This document shows, piece after piece, positions 10,511 to 22,300 of a stretch of 64,000 nucleotides of DNA (positions within the stretch are counted from its first letter, which is position 1; every line of letters begins with the position of its first letter). Under the pieces are notes generated by a model. That model had not been told where the DNA came from, ran no database searches, and worked only from the letters and a program-made list of their open reading frames with translations. The stretch spans positions 1,054,001 to 1,118,000 of the forward strand of contig JARFIW010001188.1 in NCBI GenBank assembly GCA_036346225.1, read 5' to 3'. The position numbers were made by a program, and so were the translations under genes. The stretch is from Platerodrilus igneus (lineage: Eukaryota > Arthropoda > Insecta > Coleoptera > Lycidae).

Positions 10511-12641
10511 TATTGCAGTGGTTTTCGGAATTACTTTCGAGCCCTTGCGTTGGGAGCCATAAAATTGTTGTGGTTAAGCTCTAAAATCGTGCCCCACAAA
10601 TTGGGCCGTCATGAATTTTCCTGAAAAAAAATTATTCCATTATTCCAATATCTCTGGAAAGCTCCCCTAAATCAGCATACCACGGCTAGCTCTGCTTGCA
10701 GCTTCTTCAGAGATACTTACCCATTTATGTTTACTCTTTTTCACTTAGATTACCAAATAAAATAACCACTCAAATAATTCAACGAAACATACAACCTTTT
10801 ATTCATACAAATTAAAAATTTTCGTCACCAGCTCAATATTTACAAAATTGGATATAAACATCTTGATAAAATTTTACAATATCAACCATTAAATCCATTT
10901 AAATTTAATGAGTTTAATTTATTTCAACATTTTTTTATATACAGTTCAAGTAGATTGGCCTATCTTGAAACCCTAAATTGAAATTTACTCTGGTTATGGT
11001 GAGCTCAGTATAAACCCTGTTACTCTAAATGCATAAATAAATCGCATCTTTGTTTTCAACAACTCTAAAGACTTGTTTACTCTATACATCAAAATAATAA
11101 ACTCAAATTGTCTTTTTCATATAACCTTCAAATTAGCTTTTATGTTCATAAAATAAACACCCAATATGTCAAATCACTCCAGCACAAAATAACAGCACAA
11201 AATGTTCAAGCAATAACAAAAGAAACAAATATCGTTACCTGGTGTACGCCTTTTGCACCGTCACCTCTGAAGATGTCGTCCAACCAAACCTCGTAGTTGC
11301 ACGCCATCCAACTTCTCTCTGCTATATGTACATCAAACTCATTTCCACACGTTATCCAATTCTCTGCAGACGCCTTCAATACATCTACCCATATAATTGT
11401 CCAAATATGTTAGTCAGCTTCTGAACCTTCCATACAACCAGCACCCTCGTTCAAAAAAATAACTAGGCTTGCTTACCTCAGTAACATCTTTTATTCGTTA
11501 TTCGAATGTACTTACAGCACCTTTTATAATTTAGTACCTACTTGTGCTTTCAAACACTTTTAATTTAAATTAAACGGACTGAACTTACCACCGATTTACA
11601 AATTTTCAACGTATATGTTACCATATAGATCTGAAGCGAACCGAAGAAGTAGAAGAGCCCCACTACGTTTTCTAGCGTATTTATAAGCGTTGAAATCTAT
11701 CTCCTGTACCCCGTTTTTATCGAAAAACACCACCACCTTAACCGATTCCGAAAATCTAAACTACAACAGTCTTTTAAAACTCAGAATTTCTCATTCCACT
11801 TAGCTTTAGTCCGAAACACTGGCTATCAAGCACAACGGTCACAATGCTCCTAGAAATGTCTCTCACTCTATTTACAATCAGCCAATCCAAACCATTTCCT
11901 CTGTCGTAGGTCTATCATCCAACTATGTTGTCCTCGTCTAACTCATATTCGTTGTCCTTGTCAAAATCCCACTACAGCAACTTAAAATCGATATTGTGAT
12001 TAGCCTCTACAACTTATCGCGTTCTTTACATAGCTGTTCTATCCAACGTCTGTTCTTTGTCATACTCGTTTACCCTATGCTATTAATATCCCGTTTCTGC
12101 TTTGTTTTCAAACCATCTGCTATTTCGCAGCCTTCGCTTCGACCATTAACTCAAATTTCTATAGAATTATGTTCCAACGTACATTCTGCTTTTTGGAATT
12201 TGTTTATTTGTCTGTCAGTCTTTCTATGAACTGTTTGCCAGTTTGAAATTGTACTTTCCCATGCTGTTTAACCTGTATCTTTCTTAGGATTTGTTTTTAA
12301 CGAACGCTTTGTTAGTTTAAATGAACATATGCGTTTACATTATCGCTTTTATATAGACAAAAGCTCTCCCTTATTACTTGATATGTTCAATTTACAACCT
12401 TCGAATATTAAAGCTAATTTTACTCGTATTATCCTGGAGTTTTTACGTACTACAAAGCTTCCACACTATGCAACTTTAAAATTACCATTTATTAATACAA
12501 ATGTATGCTATTATCCGTTTGTTTTAAGGTCAAAACTAATTAAATTGGAGCATAAATAATTTATCACTGTTTTCTATATACACGGTCCTTAGAAAATTAC
12601 TCTCTTGACTTATCTATCCTTCTTTACATATAATTTACACG

Positions 12642-12644
<3 letters not shown>
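10504..12644 (-). mobile_element. LTR-like relic with PBS-like pair, minus orientation, no ORF
   Basis: The left end carries two PBS-like motifs (10535-10612). The following sequence (a block around tagctctgcttgcagcttct, then tacaaccttttattca, then a run to tatttacaaaattgga) matches the relic at 12682-13248 in the same order, so both are copies of one LTR family. ORFs of 60-77 codons inside have no recognisable content. The outer edge is not resolved, and a 5-10 bp duplication could not be identified. Confidence 0.55.
10535..10612 (-). repeat. Two degenerate tRNA-Lys PBS-like motifs
   Basis: Motif 1 is tcgagcccttgcgttgggagc and motif 2 is cgtgccccacaaattgggccg, about 50 bp apart and each followed by an AT-rich ...taaaatt/...catgaatt spacer. 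Both resemble GAGCCCCACGTTGGGCGCC, the tRNA-Lys 3' end; on the minus strand they are PBS-like. Confidence 0.65.

Positions 12645-12681
<37 letters not shown>
12645..12681. repeat. (TA)n microsatellite
   Basis: About 18 AT dinucleotides, in the same position relative to the PBS-like array as the tract at 10460-10503. Confidence 0.97.
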
Positions 12682-12684
<3 letters not shown>

Positions 12685-13248
12685 CCGTAAAATTATTGCG
12701 TACTCTCCTTTCGAGCCCCAATGTTGGGCGCCTTAAAATTACTGTGCATCTACACCTGTATAAAATCGAGCCCCAAAAATTGGGCATCATAAAAGTTGCG
12801 AAGATCGCCTCTTATAGTGCCCCAATGCTTGGGTCGATTAATTAAATTCTGTGAAATTACCTGTAAAGAACTCCACTACTCATCATCTAAATAAATTTTG
12901 TTTCTAAACGTTGGATCATTATATGTTCTAGTTATGTACCCTCTGAAGATGCTCTTAAAATTGACACCACACGGCTAGCTCTGCTCATAGCTTCTTCGAG
13001 GATACTCACCACGGCTGCTCATCTGCTCTACAATCCATAATTACCTTTCTATTTAATAATAATGAAAGAATAACAAAAAATTCTAACCAAAAATACAACC
13101 CTTTTTATTCTGACAAATTAACATTAAAATCACACAATCTCACTATTTACAAAATTGATCCACAATAAATATTTCATGCTCCCTCTCAATATTAAAATAT
13201 CATTAACTTCATACAACAAAGATTTCTTGCATGTCTATATTATATATA
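12682..13248 (-). mobile_element. LTR-like relic with PBS-like array, minus orientation
   Basis: Homologous to the relic beginning at 10504: shared blocks include acggctagctctgct, cagcttctt/tagcttctt, tacaaccctttttattc and actatttacaaaattg. The right side is interrupted by the mariner-like insertion at 13251. No ORF. Confidence 0.55.
12711..12838 (-). repeat. Three degenerate tRNA-Lys PBS-like motifs in tandem
   Basis: The motifs are tcgagccccaatgttgggcg, tcgagccccaaaaattgggc and agtgccccaatgcttgggtc, spaced about 53-56 bp apart. The first matches the tRNA-Lys(CUU) 3' end except for one or two bases. All read as PBS on the minus strand. Confidence 0.75.
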
Positions 13249-13250
13249 TA

Positions 13251-13754
13251 CAGTGTGTCCAAATTTCGAGTCTCTACATTGTGATTTCAGTTATTATAAG
13301 AGATAGAAATTGGGTTAAATGGGGAAAGATTTGGAGGAATCCAGGCCAGTTTTGTATCCGTTTACAAAATTGGTGTAAGTTGTCTGGTTTTGGAGATATT
13401 CGAAGAAAACTAAAAATGGCGGATTTTGTTTTTTGATAATAAAACATGAATGATAAGTCGCACCATCACAAGACTTGCACATTATTAAGACACTTTTCTA
13501 AAAGGAGTATTTTAGCATGAACAGAATCATTCGACTGTCTTTTGTTTTCGAGGAAACGCCCACAACTTTTGTTTTTCTTATGGCCGCCATTTTGAATATT
13601 AAGTGAATACTATGCGCCTTAAATTTACCTTTTCAAAGATATGCCACATGTCTATAAAAAAATGCAAAACTATCCTAAATTTTAAAAATAACTAAATTTG
13701 TATGTTCTTTAACGTTTGGTAATCCCAACAGGGCAAAAATTTGATTTCTACTTT
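13251..13754. repeat. Left terminal inverted repeat of mariner-like element
   Basis: Pairs with 15176-15679. It contains no ORF; a 93-codon ORF here has no independent support. Confidence 0.93.
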
Positions 13755-13985
13755 ATGAAAAGTACAATACACATTTTATTTTGTACACAAACAGCATTTG
13801 TCACAAATTATTGATTATGGTGGTACTAGAGTTAAAATGATATCGTTTTATAATAGTAGGCGATGGTATGTGACAAAACCAAACAATTGAATTACAGTTA
13901 TATGTCAAACAAATTCTAAAATTTAGATAAACTTGTGCGTGTTGTAAGTTTTGGTGCCGGTGGTGCTGCATTTTTAATTTAAAAA

Positions 13986-15040
13986 ATGGCACATGTCTAC
14001 AAGTTTTCGAATGAGGAAAAATTTGATATGCTAAATACTTATTTACAATCGTTTCGGAACGCTGATACGGCATCCGCCAGATATTTGGAATTGTATCCAG
14101 AAAGACGACAACCGCATAAAACATACTTCAGAAAAATTGTAATGAATTTACTGAATTATGGTGCTTTTGAACAGACTAGGGAACAATACGACTTAAACAA
14201 TAGGGAACGTGTTCTAAGCTTTACTGAGGCGGTAACACGAAATCCATCCACATCCGTAAGATCTGTAAGCCGTGAACTTAATATTCCAAAATCAACTGTT
14301 CATAATATTTTAAAAAAGGAAAAGTTTCATCCTTATAAACCTACTATTGTCCAAGGCCTCAAAAGAGAAGATTTCGCCAGACGAATGCGTTTTTGTAATT
14401 GGTACATCCAAAAATGCGAGGAAGAACCGCACTTTCCAGAATTGATAATATAGACAGACGAAACGCGGTTTACCAATTGCGGGGTGTTCAATAAACATAA
14501 CACGCATCACTGGAGCACTGAAAATCATCATCTGACGGCGCAACGCAAATTTCAAACGAGATATGGATTTAACGTTTGGTGTGGTATCTTAGGTAGTTAA
14601 TTATGATATAAATATTTTAGTAAATTAACCAATGTAATTAATACTTTTATAGGTAATAATTTGATTGGACTCTTTTATTTTGTCAATAACCTCAATGGCG
14701 CTAGATATACGGAATTGTTAAGAGACCAAATAATTCCGGCTATTAGAGGACTTGTACCAAATGATGATGATTTTCGAAAACTATGATTTCAGCAAGATGG
14801 TTGTCCAGCTCGCAATTCCCGAGAAGTTAGCGCCCTTTTAGCTGAACATTTTGGCCAAAATATTATATGCAATAGTGGACCAATTATGTGGCCGGCAAGA
14901 TCACCAGATCTTACACCACTTGTTTTTTATTTATGGGGTTTTGCTAAAAATGAGGTATATGAGTTTGAACCGCCTCATGATATAAACGAACTGCAGGAAA
15001 GAGTCCGTGACATTCTTAGTTTGCTGTTTCGGTCACATTT
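13986..15040 (+). pseudogene. Mariner-like (IS630/Tc1 superfamily) transposase with one intron, two stops
   Basis: The ATG at 13986 begins a DUF4817-type N-terminal helix-turn-helix (FSNEEKFDMLNTYLQSFRNA), followed by a second HTH (SVRSVSRELNIPKSTVHNIL). The catalytic part shows TDETRFTN, QQDGCPARNSRE and WPARSPDLTP. A GT-AG intron of 60 bp fits at 14593-14652, restoring the frame between WCGIL and NNLIG. In-frame stops occur just before TDETR (14452-14454) and before FQQDG (near 14786); at both places relatives usually have Trp. The enzyme would cut at the TIRs and insert at TA; this copy is dead. Confidence 0.88.
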
Positions 15041-15175
15041 AATTTTGTTCCCTAAATTAAATAAGATAGGCTACAGTTTTATGTTTAAGTTAATTTTAAG
15101 ATTTATATCCAATACTTTACGAGTTCTACTTAACAAAATGTATGTGGTACTACTACTACTACTACTACTGTTTGG

Positions 15176-15676
15176 AAAGTAGAAATCAAATTTTTGCACT
15201 GTTGGGATTACCAAACGTAATAGAACATACAAATTTAGTTATTTTTAAAATGTAGGATAGTTTTTGCATTTTTGATAGACATGTGGCATATCGTTGAAAA
15301 GGTAATTTTAAGGCGCATATTATTCACCTAATATTCAAAATGGCGGCCATAAGAAAAACAAAAGTTGTGGGCGTTTCCTCGAAAACAAAAGACAGTCGAA
15401 TGATTCTGTTTATGCTAAAATACTCCTTTTAGAAAAGTGTCTTAATAATGTGCAAGTCTTGTGATGGTGCGACTTATGATTCATGTTTTATTATCAAAAA
15501 ACAAAATCCGCCATTTTTAGTTTTCTTCGAATATCTCCAAAACCAGACAACTTACACCAATTTTGTAAACGGATACAAAACTGGCCTGGATTCCTCCAAA
15601 TCTTTCCCCATTTAACCCAATTTCTATCTCTTATAATAACTGAAATCACAATGTAGAGACTCGAAATTTGGACACA

Positions 15677-15679
<3 letters not shown>
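15176..15679. repeat. Right terminal inverted repeat of mariner-like element
   Basis: Reverse complement of 13251-13754. A (TAC)n tract lies just inside it at 15149-15170. Confidence 0.93.

Positions 15680-15740
<61 letters not shown>
15680..15740. repeat. (TA)n microsatellite
   Basis: About 25 TA repeats with small interruptions, directly next to the mariner right end; the tract supplied the TA target. Confidence 0.97.
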
Positions 15741-15743
<3 letters not shown>

Positions 15744-15967
15744 AATTCATCAATTTTGGATTTAAGTCACTACTGAATAAAACTCTAAGATGGTTTAACC
15801 CATTTAATACATTTTACGCGTTTTGGTCATTTAGGACCGTTTTCAAAAATCATCTACAATAAAACGGTCCTAAATGACCGAAACGCGTAAAGTGAATTAA
15901 AGGGGTTAAACCATCTTAGAGTTTTATTCAGCAGTGACCTAAATCCAAGGTTAATGAATTTATTAAA
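15741..15967. mobile_element. Foldback (MITE-like) element
   Basis: A hairpin with arms of about 105 bp: 15741-15848 pairs with 15859-15967 around a loop of roughly 10 bp. Landmarks are actctaagatggtttaaccc with ggggttaaaccatcttagag, and ggtcatttaggaccg with cggtcctaaatgacc. It sits in a TA-rich tract and has no coding capacity. Two short ORFs here are products of the palindrome. Confidence 0.85.
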
Positions 15968-15989
15968 CATATTGGCCAAGAAAAATATG

Positions 15990-15997
15990 GTACTTAT

Positions 15998-16029
<32 letters not shown>

Positions 16030-16034
16030 TATTC
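15990..16034. repeat. (TA)n microsatellite
   Basis: TA-rich tract with one gt interruption, to the right of the foldback element. Confidence 0.95.
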
Positions 16035-18376
16035 GTGTAATTAAGGGGCCATTGGGATACATAAGGGCACAAGTTAACTCATAGGTTAAGAGCTATAAGA
16101 TAATATAAAATAAATTTATTTGGTTAGGGAATTAGAATATTTTTACAATTATGTTAGAGCTAAAGTAGTGTATAATAATGTAGAGTTAATTTAATTTAGC
16201 TAGGAATCATGTAAAATAGTACTTGTGTAAATATAGGCCATAATAAATAATAATTGGTGTAAAATTATAACGTATTTAAATTTGTAGTGAAGTATTACAG
16301 GATAATCTAAAAGTGTCGAGCATATGTTAAAATAACATTTCTATTTTCAAACATAGAACCCAATACGTTTAAAACAGAACAAAACAACAGGGGGAGGTAA
16401 TATTTCTCGGTAACATGGCAAGAAACAAAATTTAATGGGTTATTGGAAAAGAACAGCCGTTGAAATTAATGCAGTCAATTTGTAGCAAGGACAAAAGCAA
16501 AATCACACAATATTAATGTAAACGCGGTTTGTTGGTTAAAATATTGATTTTAATGTTGGAGGTAGTATAGGATAGAACCAAGAAAAGACTAAGATATAAT
16601 AAAAATGTATTGAGTACAAGAGAGATGCATATAATTAATTCAGAGATAGTATAGTAGAGAGACTTGAATAAAATCAATAATTTCAAGGATATTTAGAAGC
16701 AGGCACGCGTCGGTTAAAAAGTAGAAGAAAAGAGCTAAGCAAGGTGATTGGTGTAAATTGGACAAGAAGGGCAGATGTTCAGCTGGTGGAGGCATATGTG
16801 TGAGATAAAGCTATAGATAAGAGGGAGATAAAAGATGTTTCTTCAAGTGGAAGGCGTGCATCAATTGCAAAGTAGAGGCTAAATTTGAAGAATTAAAAGT
16901 GACGGTTGACAGTTTTGAAGCGGTTTACCGAGTAATGGCGTGTTTGTTATGAAAATTCTGGAGAAACCGATGTTCGTTAAAGCTTTTTCGTAGAAACAGA
17001 GAACGGTTGGAAAATAATTTCAAGAATTATAAGAACGGGTATACAAGTGTACGTGCCATTTGCAAATAGGGGAGGGGGTGAATTCTTACTTATTTAAAGA
17101 TTAGCAGAAAGTGGCCGAAGTCTCTTTGATTTCATCCATCATTGGTGATAGATATAGCTACTTGTAAGCGAATTAGTGCAGTTAATACAAATTTATGTAG
17201 AAACTAATAGAGCAAGTGATATGTAAGTACAAAGCTTATTATTTTGGTATTGGAATGCACGGAAGTACTAGAATTTGAAATTGTTTGGATGATGGAAAAA
17301 GCAATGTTTAAATAATAAAAGTTAATTTGGAATAAGAGGAACGAAATTTTGTAGATTAGTATTTTTGGGTTGGATGCATGGCAGGTATGGTGATTCGACC
17401 GAGGAGTTAGTTGATGGATTGGAAACCTACTAGACGGCAGCATCTCCAAGGGGCTAGTGATGGATCACATTTAGACGATAGAAACCAAGTAGGCAATAGA
17501 ATAGAACATTGAGTTGTGAATATTTTCATGGTTTGTGATTATTTAGATTTGTACTTTGATGTGTTTTTATTAGTATCTGATATTTTATGAACAGACATTT
17601 ATGGGACATGGAAATTGAATTTTGAAAATAATTAATTAATTTACAGATAACCAGAGGTTGTAAAGAGGTATAGAGGAGTTATTGATATTTGGTAGTGCAG
17701 GAAAACTATATGCACAGTTATAGAGTTTTACTATGAGCTCATTCTAAGACACAGGCTTAACGTAAGGTATGAAAAACGCCTCCTTACCTTAATAAAAATA
17801 TGTGTTTAAAAGGTTATCGATTTTCATTATTATTGTTACAAAATTATTGACCATTATGAAGGTACATAAAGGAATGGTATTTTAAAAATGTAATATGGAT
17901 CTAATTTAAATAGAGTGTGATGTATTTGGCTAATTAAGTTATTTTTGAGTGTGTGATTGGTGTGAATTTCTATTTAGGTTTCAGCATGAGAATATTGAGA
18001 GGAAGTTTTTGAATGTAACAAATAGGTATCAATATTAATTTAGGAAGTTTGAGCAAATAGAAATTAGTAGGAGAGCAGCCGAAGGCGATTTAAGGGTAAA
18101 CATCACAGTATTATAACAGCCCAATATTGGGGCACATTTTAGGAGCTTAACTACACGACATTTATGACGACCCAATTCGTGGGGCAGAATCGAAGATAAC
18201 ATCACAACATTTATGCCACCCAATTAGTGGGGCATGAATTAGCGACGTTCCACAAGATTAACATCACAGCATTTATGGCGCTCAACGCTGGGGCTCAATT
18301 TTTACAGATAACTACACAACATTTATGGTAACACAATTTGTGGGGCAGAATAGAAGATAACATCACGACAATATAA
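16034..18376 (+). mobile_element. LTR-like relic, plus orientation, ending in PBS-like array
   Basis: About 2.3 kb of non-coding sequence whose right end has five PBS-like motifs followed by a short TA-rich stretch. The right flank (18478-18545) matches 10390-10455 in inverse orientation. I infer the same LTR family as 10504 and 12682 but in the opposite orientation. The left end is not defined. ORFs of 62-81 codons on the minus strand are unsupported. Confidence 0.5.
18112..18352 (+). repeat. Array of five degenerate tRNA-Lys PBS-like motifs
   Basis: Five units about 45-62 bp apart, each of the form ACATTTATG-(G)CG-CCCAA-NNN-TGGGGC: cagcccaatattggggc, cgacccaattcgtggggc, ccacccaattagtggggc, ggcgctcaacgctggggctc and taacacaatttgtggggc. 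The fourth is closest to the PBS complementary to tRNA-Lys(CUU), TGGCGCCCAACGTGGGGCTC. The spacers share aacatcac..a.atttatg. Confidence 0.85.
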
Positions 18377-18793
18377 ATATATATTGAGGCTTCATTTCAA
18401 ATATGAAGGTTTGAAGTGGTATTACTGAGAGTATTGAGACCTCAAGCTTTTAAAACATATATTTCATATTTCTCCTGTAGCTATACTTTTAAGCTTTAAA
18501 TTTCATTGAACGTTATTTTTTACTTTTTAGTTTAGTGTTTTAAAAGAAAGGCGTTTTTTAAACGTTTTTTAAAAATTTTATTTTTTATTTTTTAGTTTTC
18601 AGCAAGGAAATATTGTTATTGGGACAGTAGTTCGATCGAAACAGCCCAAATAGAATAGGTTTGCCATAGCTTATTGAAGAGTCGCATAGTGTGCTGGCCA
18701 CGCTGCTTGCAACATCAGATCATATGGTTACCATATTATTCACGTATAGTTGCAGTTATTTTTAATTTTAAACAGAATGGCAGAAATTCACCT
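18377..18793. other. No gene; probable internal start of the LTR family
   Basis: AT-rich sequence with a match to 10390-10455 on the other strand (see that entry). No ORF. Confidence 0.5.
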
Positions 18794-19386
18794 ACCGGAT
18801 GTAGAATTGGTTCACGCACCACAGGGATTTCCATGTTAAATTCTTAATGTTCAAATATTGGATCACCAAATTATTTTAGAAAAAAAGTGTAAGTATATTT
18901 CTTGTAGAAAAAAAATACTTTATACAACCTTATCATTGTTTATTTTTTACTTTCCATACAATAGTTAAAATTAAAGAAAATAAAACTATTATGTTAACAA
19001 AAACAGGTTGTGCCTGTCTTTCAACAGTTGATCAAAACATCGTCGCTGGTTTTTGTTAAGGTAGAAGTTTAAGTTTCTTTTTTTTTAAACTTTTAGGAAA
19101 GGGAAATACATTTTCGGCATTACTTTGCATTTTATAAACGCAAAACTATGTAAAATACGTCTACATTTGTGATTACAACATTACCACTGTTTCAATAATT
19201 CCGAGGCACCCTTTTATGAAAAGTTTGAAAGTAAATAATGATAATGATATGGTTGTATACAGTATTTTTACTGTACAAGAAAGATATTTACACTATTTCT
19301 TTAAAATAATTTAGACCGCCAATATTTGAACATTAAAAATTTAACATAGAAATCCCTATGGTGTGTGAACAAATTCTACACCCGGT
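18794..19386. mobile_element. Foldback (MITE-like) element with about 135-bp inverted arms
   Basis: 18794-18932 pairs with 19251-19386 as imperfect inverted repeats starting ACCGG.TGTAGAATT.GTTCAC. The centre is AT-rich without an ORF. The palindrome phrase gggatttccatgttaaattc (left) has its complement at about 19336-19360. Confidence 0.8.
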
Positions 19387-22300
19387 ATAATAAGAACACT
19401 AAACATGAATTGTCATTTGATTACGACTTATATGCTTTATTTTTAATATAAAATCACATCGCTAAGGGTTTAATCGGCACTAAACAAACCTGTTTGTATT
19501 GCTCCATTTTTTATTGTTTCTTCCACAAGGTACACTAAATTTTTGAAAATATAATCACAAATACAAGACGGTGAAAAATTCAGAATCTAAAAAATCGTTG
19601 GTAACTCAATTAGTAGGTTAGAAATTATATTTATCAATAAAACTAAATGACACAATGAAAGTATTGATTTAATTTTACTTTGGCCACATCGTCATATCTC
19701 ATATGAAGCATCTGATCTTTTACAAATTGCAAAATAATGTGCAACTGTCAATATGAACCTCCACCAATTACAAATGGAACCGCAAATGTTAGTAGATTTA
19801 AACAGTATATCAACTATAGACACCATTCAGTAGCGCGTAAAAAGTAACAAAATGAGGAAGTGCCTTTGATTTTACAATATCATTTAAAATAAATCTAAAA
19901 TTAGAGAAAACGAAAATACACAAAATCTCATTTTAAAAATAAAAGGTCTACTATAACGACATGCACACATACTCTAAATTTTGCCACTCGTCAAATTTGA
20001 TACACTTTGTATCATTCGCGGGTTGCAAGATTAACATGCTACATATTAATTCTTATCTTGCATATTTGTGTTATAGTGTAAACTAACCGCGAAATCCCTC
20101 TGAATTATGTCACAGCTTGTAACGATTTTATTTTCTGTCATTATATCTACAGATATTTAACCTATTTAATTTATTAATAACCAACTTAATGCATAATGAT
20201 GCTACACAATCTAAGAAATACATATTACATATTGTCAAATACAATATTAGCTTTCAATTCGAAAGTGTAAAATTTTAAATTATGCGGTGACAAAAGATAC
20301 TTTTTGTTAGTGTCATCTTTAGAGCTCCCTCTGTTAGACGATTGTAGTATTAAGCTTGTTGTCAGGCGGTAACCCGCGTGATATTATCACTTCCAACTCA
20401 GCTGTCGTCAGAAGAGGTCAATTGTTCCTTGAACGCAAGGACAATGACGTTTATTGAGTCCACATGTTGGAAGCACACGAAAATTAAATTGTTTTCTTGA
20501 TATGATATCGTCTCGGACGCGCACTTTAGTTGTCCACACTCGCTGGAAAGTAGCTCGCAGATGACGAGACGTTATTTTGTTTGAAGGGCCTTTGGTTAAC
20601 AGTAAGTAGTACTGAATACATAATCTTACTAAATAAATATTTTTTAGTGCAACCTTTAGTTAACATGCAATTTTAGTTAGCATGCAATTTTAATTAACGT
20701 GCAACGTAGGAAAACGTAGGAAAATTTAGTATTTAGTGAAGTAAACCTTTGTACGAATGTTGATTTGGCGTGCATCAATTATTTAATATGGACGCTGTGA
20801 TGCTGTTTGGAATTTCTGTATGCAGCTAATTTGGTTGTATGGAATTGGACATTCCTGTATTTAAGTGCTGAGGCAAGATGCCTAGCAGGTATTTTTCCAT
20901 CGGATGAACATCTGGTATGTAAATTACTTTCATATATGTCAGCTGTAGCATAGATATAGCAGACAAATAATTTTTTGTTCGATCACGTGATCTGAACTTC
21001 AAGCTCGTTAGGTGAATGACAGACTATTTATTTTTCAAATTAAGCAACAGTAACCTGTAAATTTTCACTTTAAATCTTTTTATTATTACACATAATATAC
21101 GGTAGATGTCACTATGAGATAAGAAAAGTTAAATTCTATATTTTATGAAGATTGATTTAATTACTTGAAAAATAATTTACTCAAATCTTAGAAATTAAAT
21201 TTTTACATTTCATATTTCACTAATTGCTGAGTGGAATATTTTTGTGAAATTAAATAGTACTACTCAAACCAACCGAAATTGTTACATATAGTTAAATATT
21301 CAGAAAAGAAACTCATGCTTACTCATTTTTAAATAAATTTTGCTAGACATTTCTAATAGAAATTACCATGTTTTAACTGTGAGAAGTACTTATACTATCA
21401 AGTACCTATGTACATATCTTTCAATAATTTAATTTGATCAAACTTATATTAAAGAAAAAGATGTCTTGTAAATAACATACTAAATACTGAAGGAATAGAT
21501 TTTTATTTTGGCCAAGACTATTCTTTTTAATTGGAATGAATGAAGGTTGATTAGAATTAATTTTTAAATTTTGGATATAAATGCACAAACAGTGCTATCT
21601 TTGTTTTAATCTGTTCACAGGTGTAGCAGTGCATCTATAAAGGTCAAAGTCGAGCCATAAGGTAAGAAACTTTAGGGATTGTGTTGCAGTAATAAATTGT
21701 ATAGCGGTAATTGAATAAAGGTTTCCGCATTCGCCTTATACAAGGGACTTAAGTAAGGTCTTCTTCGTATAGAAAAATTCGGTGGCACCATATTCTTTAC
21801 ATTTTTGGTCGCAGTCCAACCCCGACCCACAGCTCATGTTCTACCCAGCGCAAATAGTTTGACTAGCCGCTTAGCCTTTTGAGGTTTCCTCATCTACGAG
21901 CCATTTTCCACCGAAACTTGCCGTGGGCTCTATACACTTACTGGAAATCCTCGTAAAACTTTCTTGTGCCTTTCAGTTGGTCACATAGAAAAAAACTTAA
22001 TAGGAAAAATCCCTTAATATAACTGTAAAGGCTATAAGCTTAAGTGTACAATGCACGTTTTAACAGTCTACACTATGGAATAATTATCGCGTAAAAGTGC
22101 ATCGCATCCACTAAGTAGCTATTCAGAAATACTAAGTTGACAATGTCATAAACTTATAGTTTCAGTACAGTATAGTCGAAATTACGAGAGAATGGATCAC
22201 GTCATAGCGTGAATGCATTTTTTCATGATTTCGACTATAACACACTGGCGTAAATAAACCGACATAATTATTTATCATAAAGTTGGCTTCTGCGAACGTT

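Larger units (their letters stand above)
13251..15679 (+). mobile_element. Tc1/mariner-like DNA transposon with 504-bp terminal inverted repeats
   Basis: The element starts CAGTGTGTCC at 13251 and ends GGACACACTG at 15679, flanked by TA on both sides. The arms 13251-13754 and 15176-15679 are reverse complements over about 504 bp with few differences. The transposase lies between the arms on the plus strand. Both flanks are TA-rich, consistent with the TA target of this superfamily. Confidence 0.93.

Noticed and set aside
11108..12559. Four ORFs of 60-77 codons in the LTR-like relic
   Set aside because: No motif, not conserved with the sister relic at 12682, and in sequence explained as LTR.
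12705..12740. tRNA-Lys gene
   Set aside because: Only the 3' end of the tRNA (T-arm and acceptor) is matched; there is no anticodon arm or 5' half. It is a PBS.
15668..16072. ORFs with Tyr-Ile runs on both strands
   Set aside because: Translation of (TA)n and of the foldback arms.
18112..18352. CRISPR-like array of short spaced repeats
   Set aside because: The units are degenerate tRNA-Lys PBS-like motifs in a eukaryotic LTR setting, with no cas genes and no constant spacer length.
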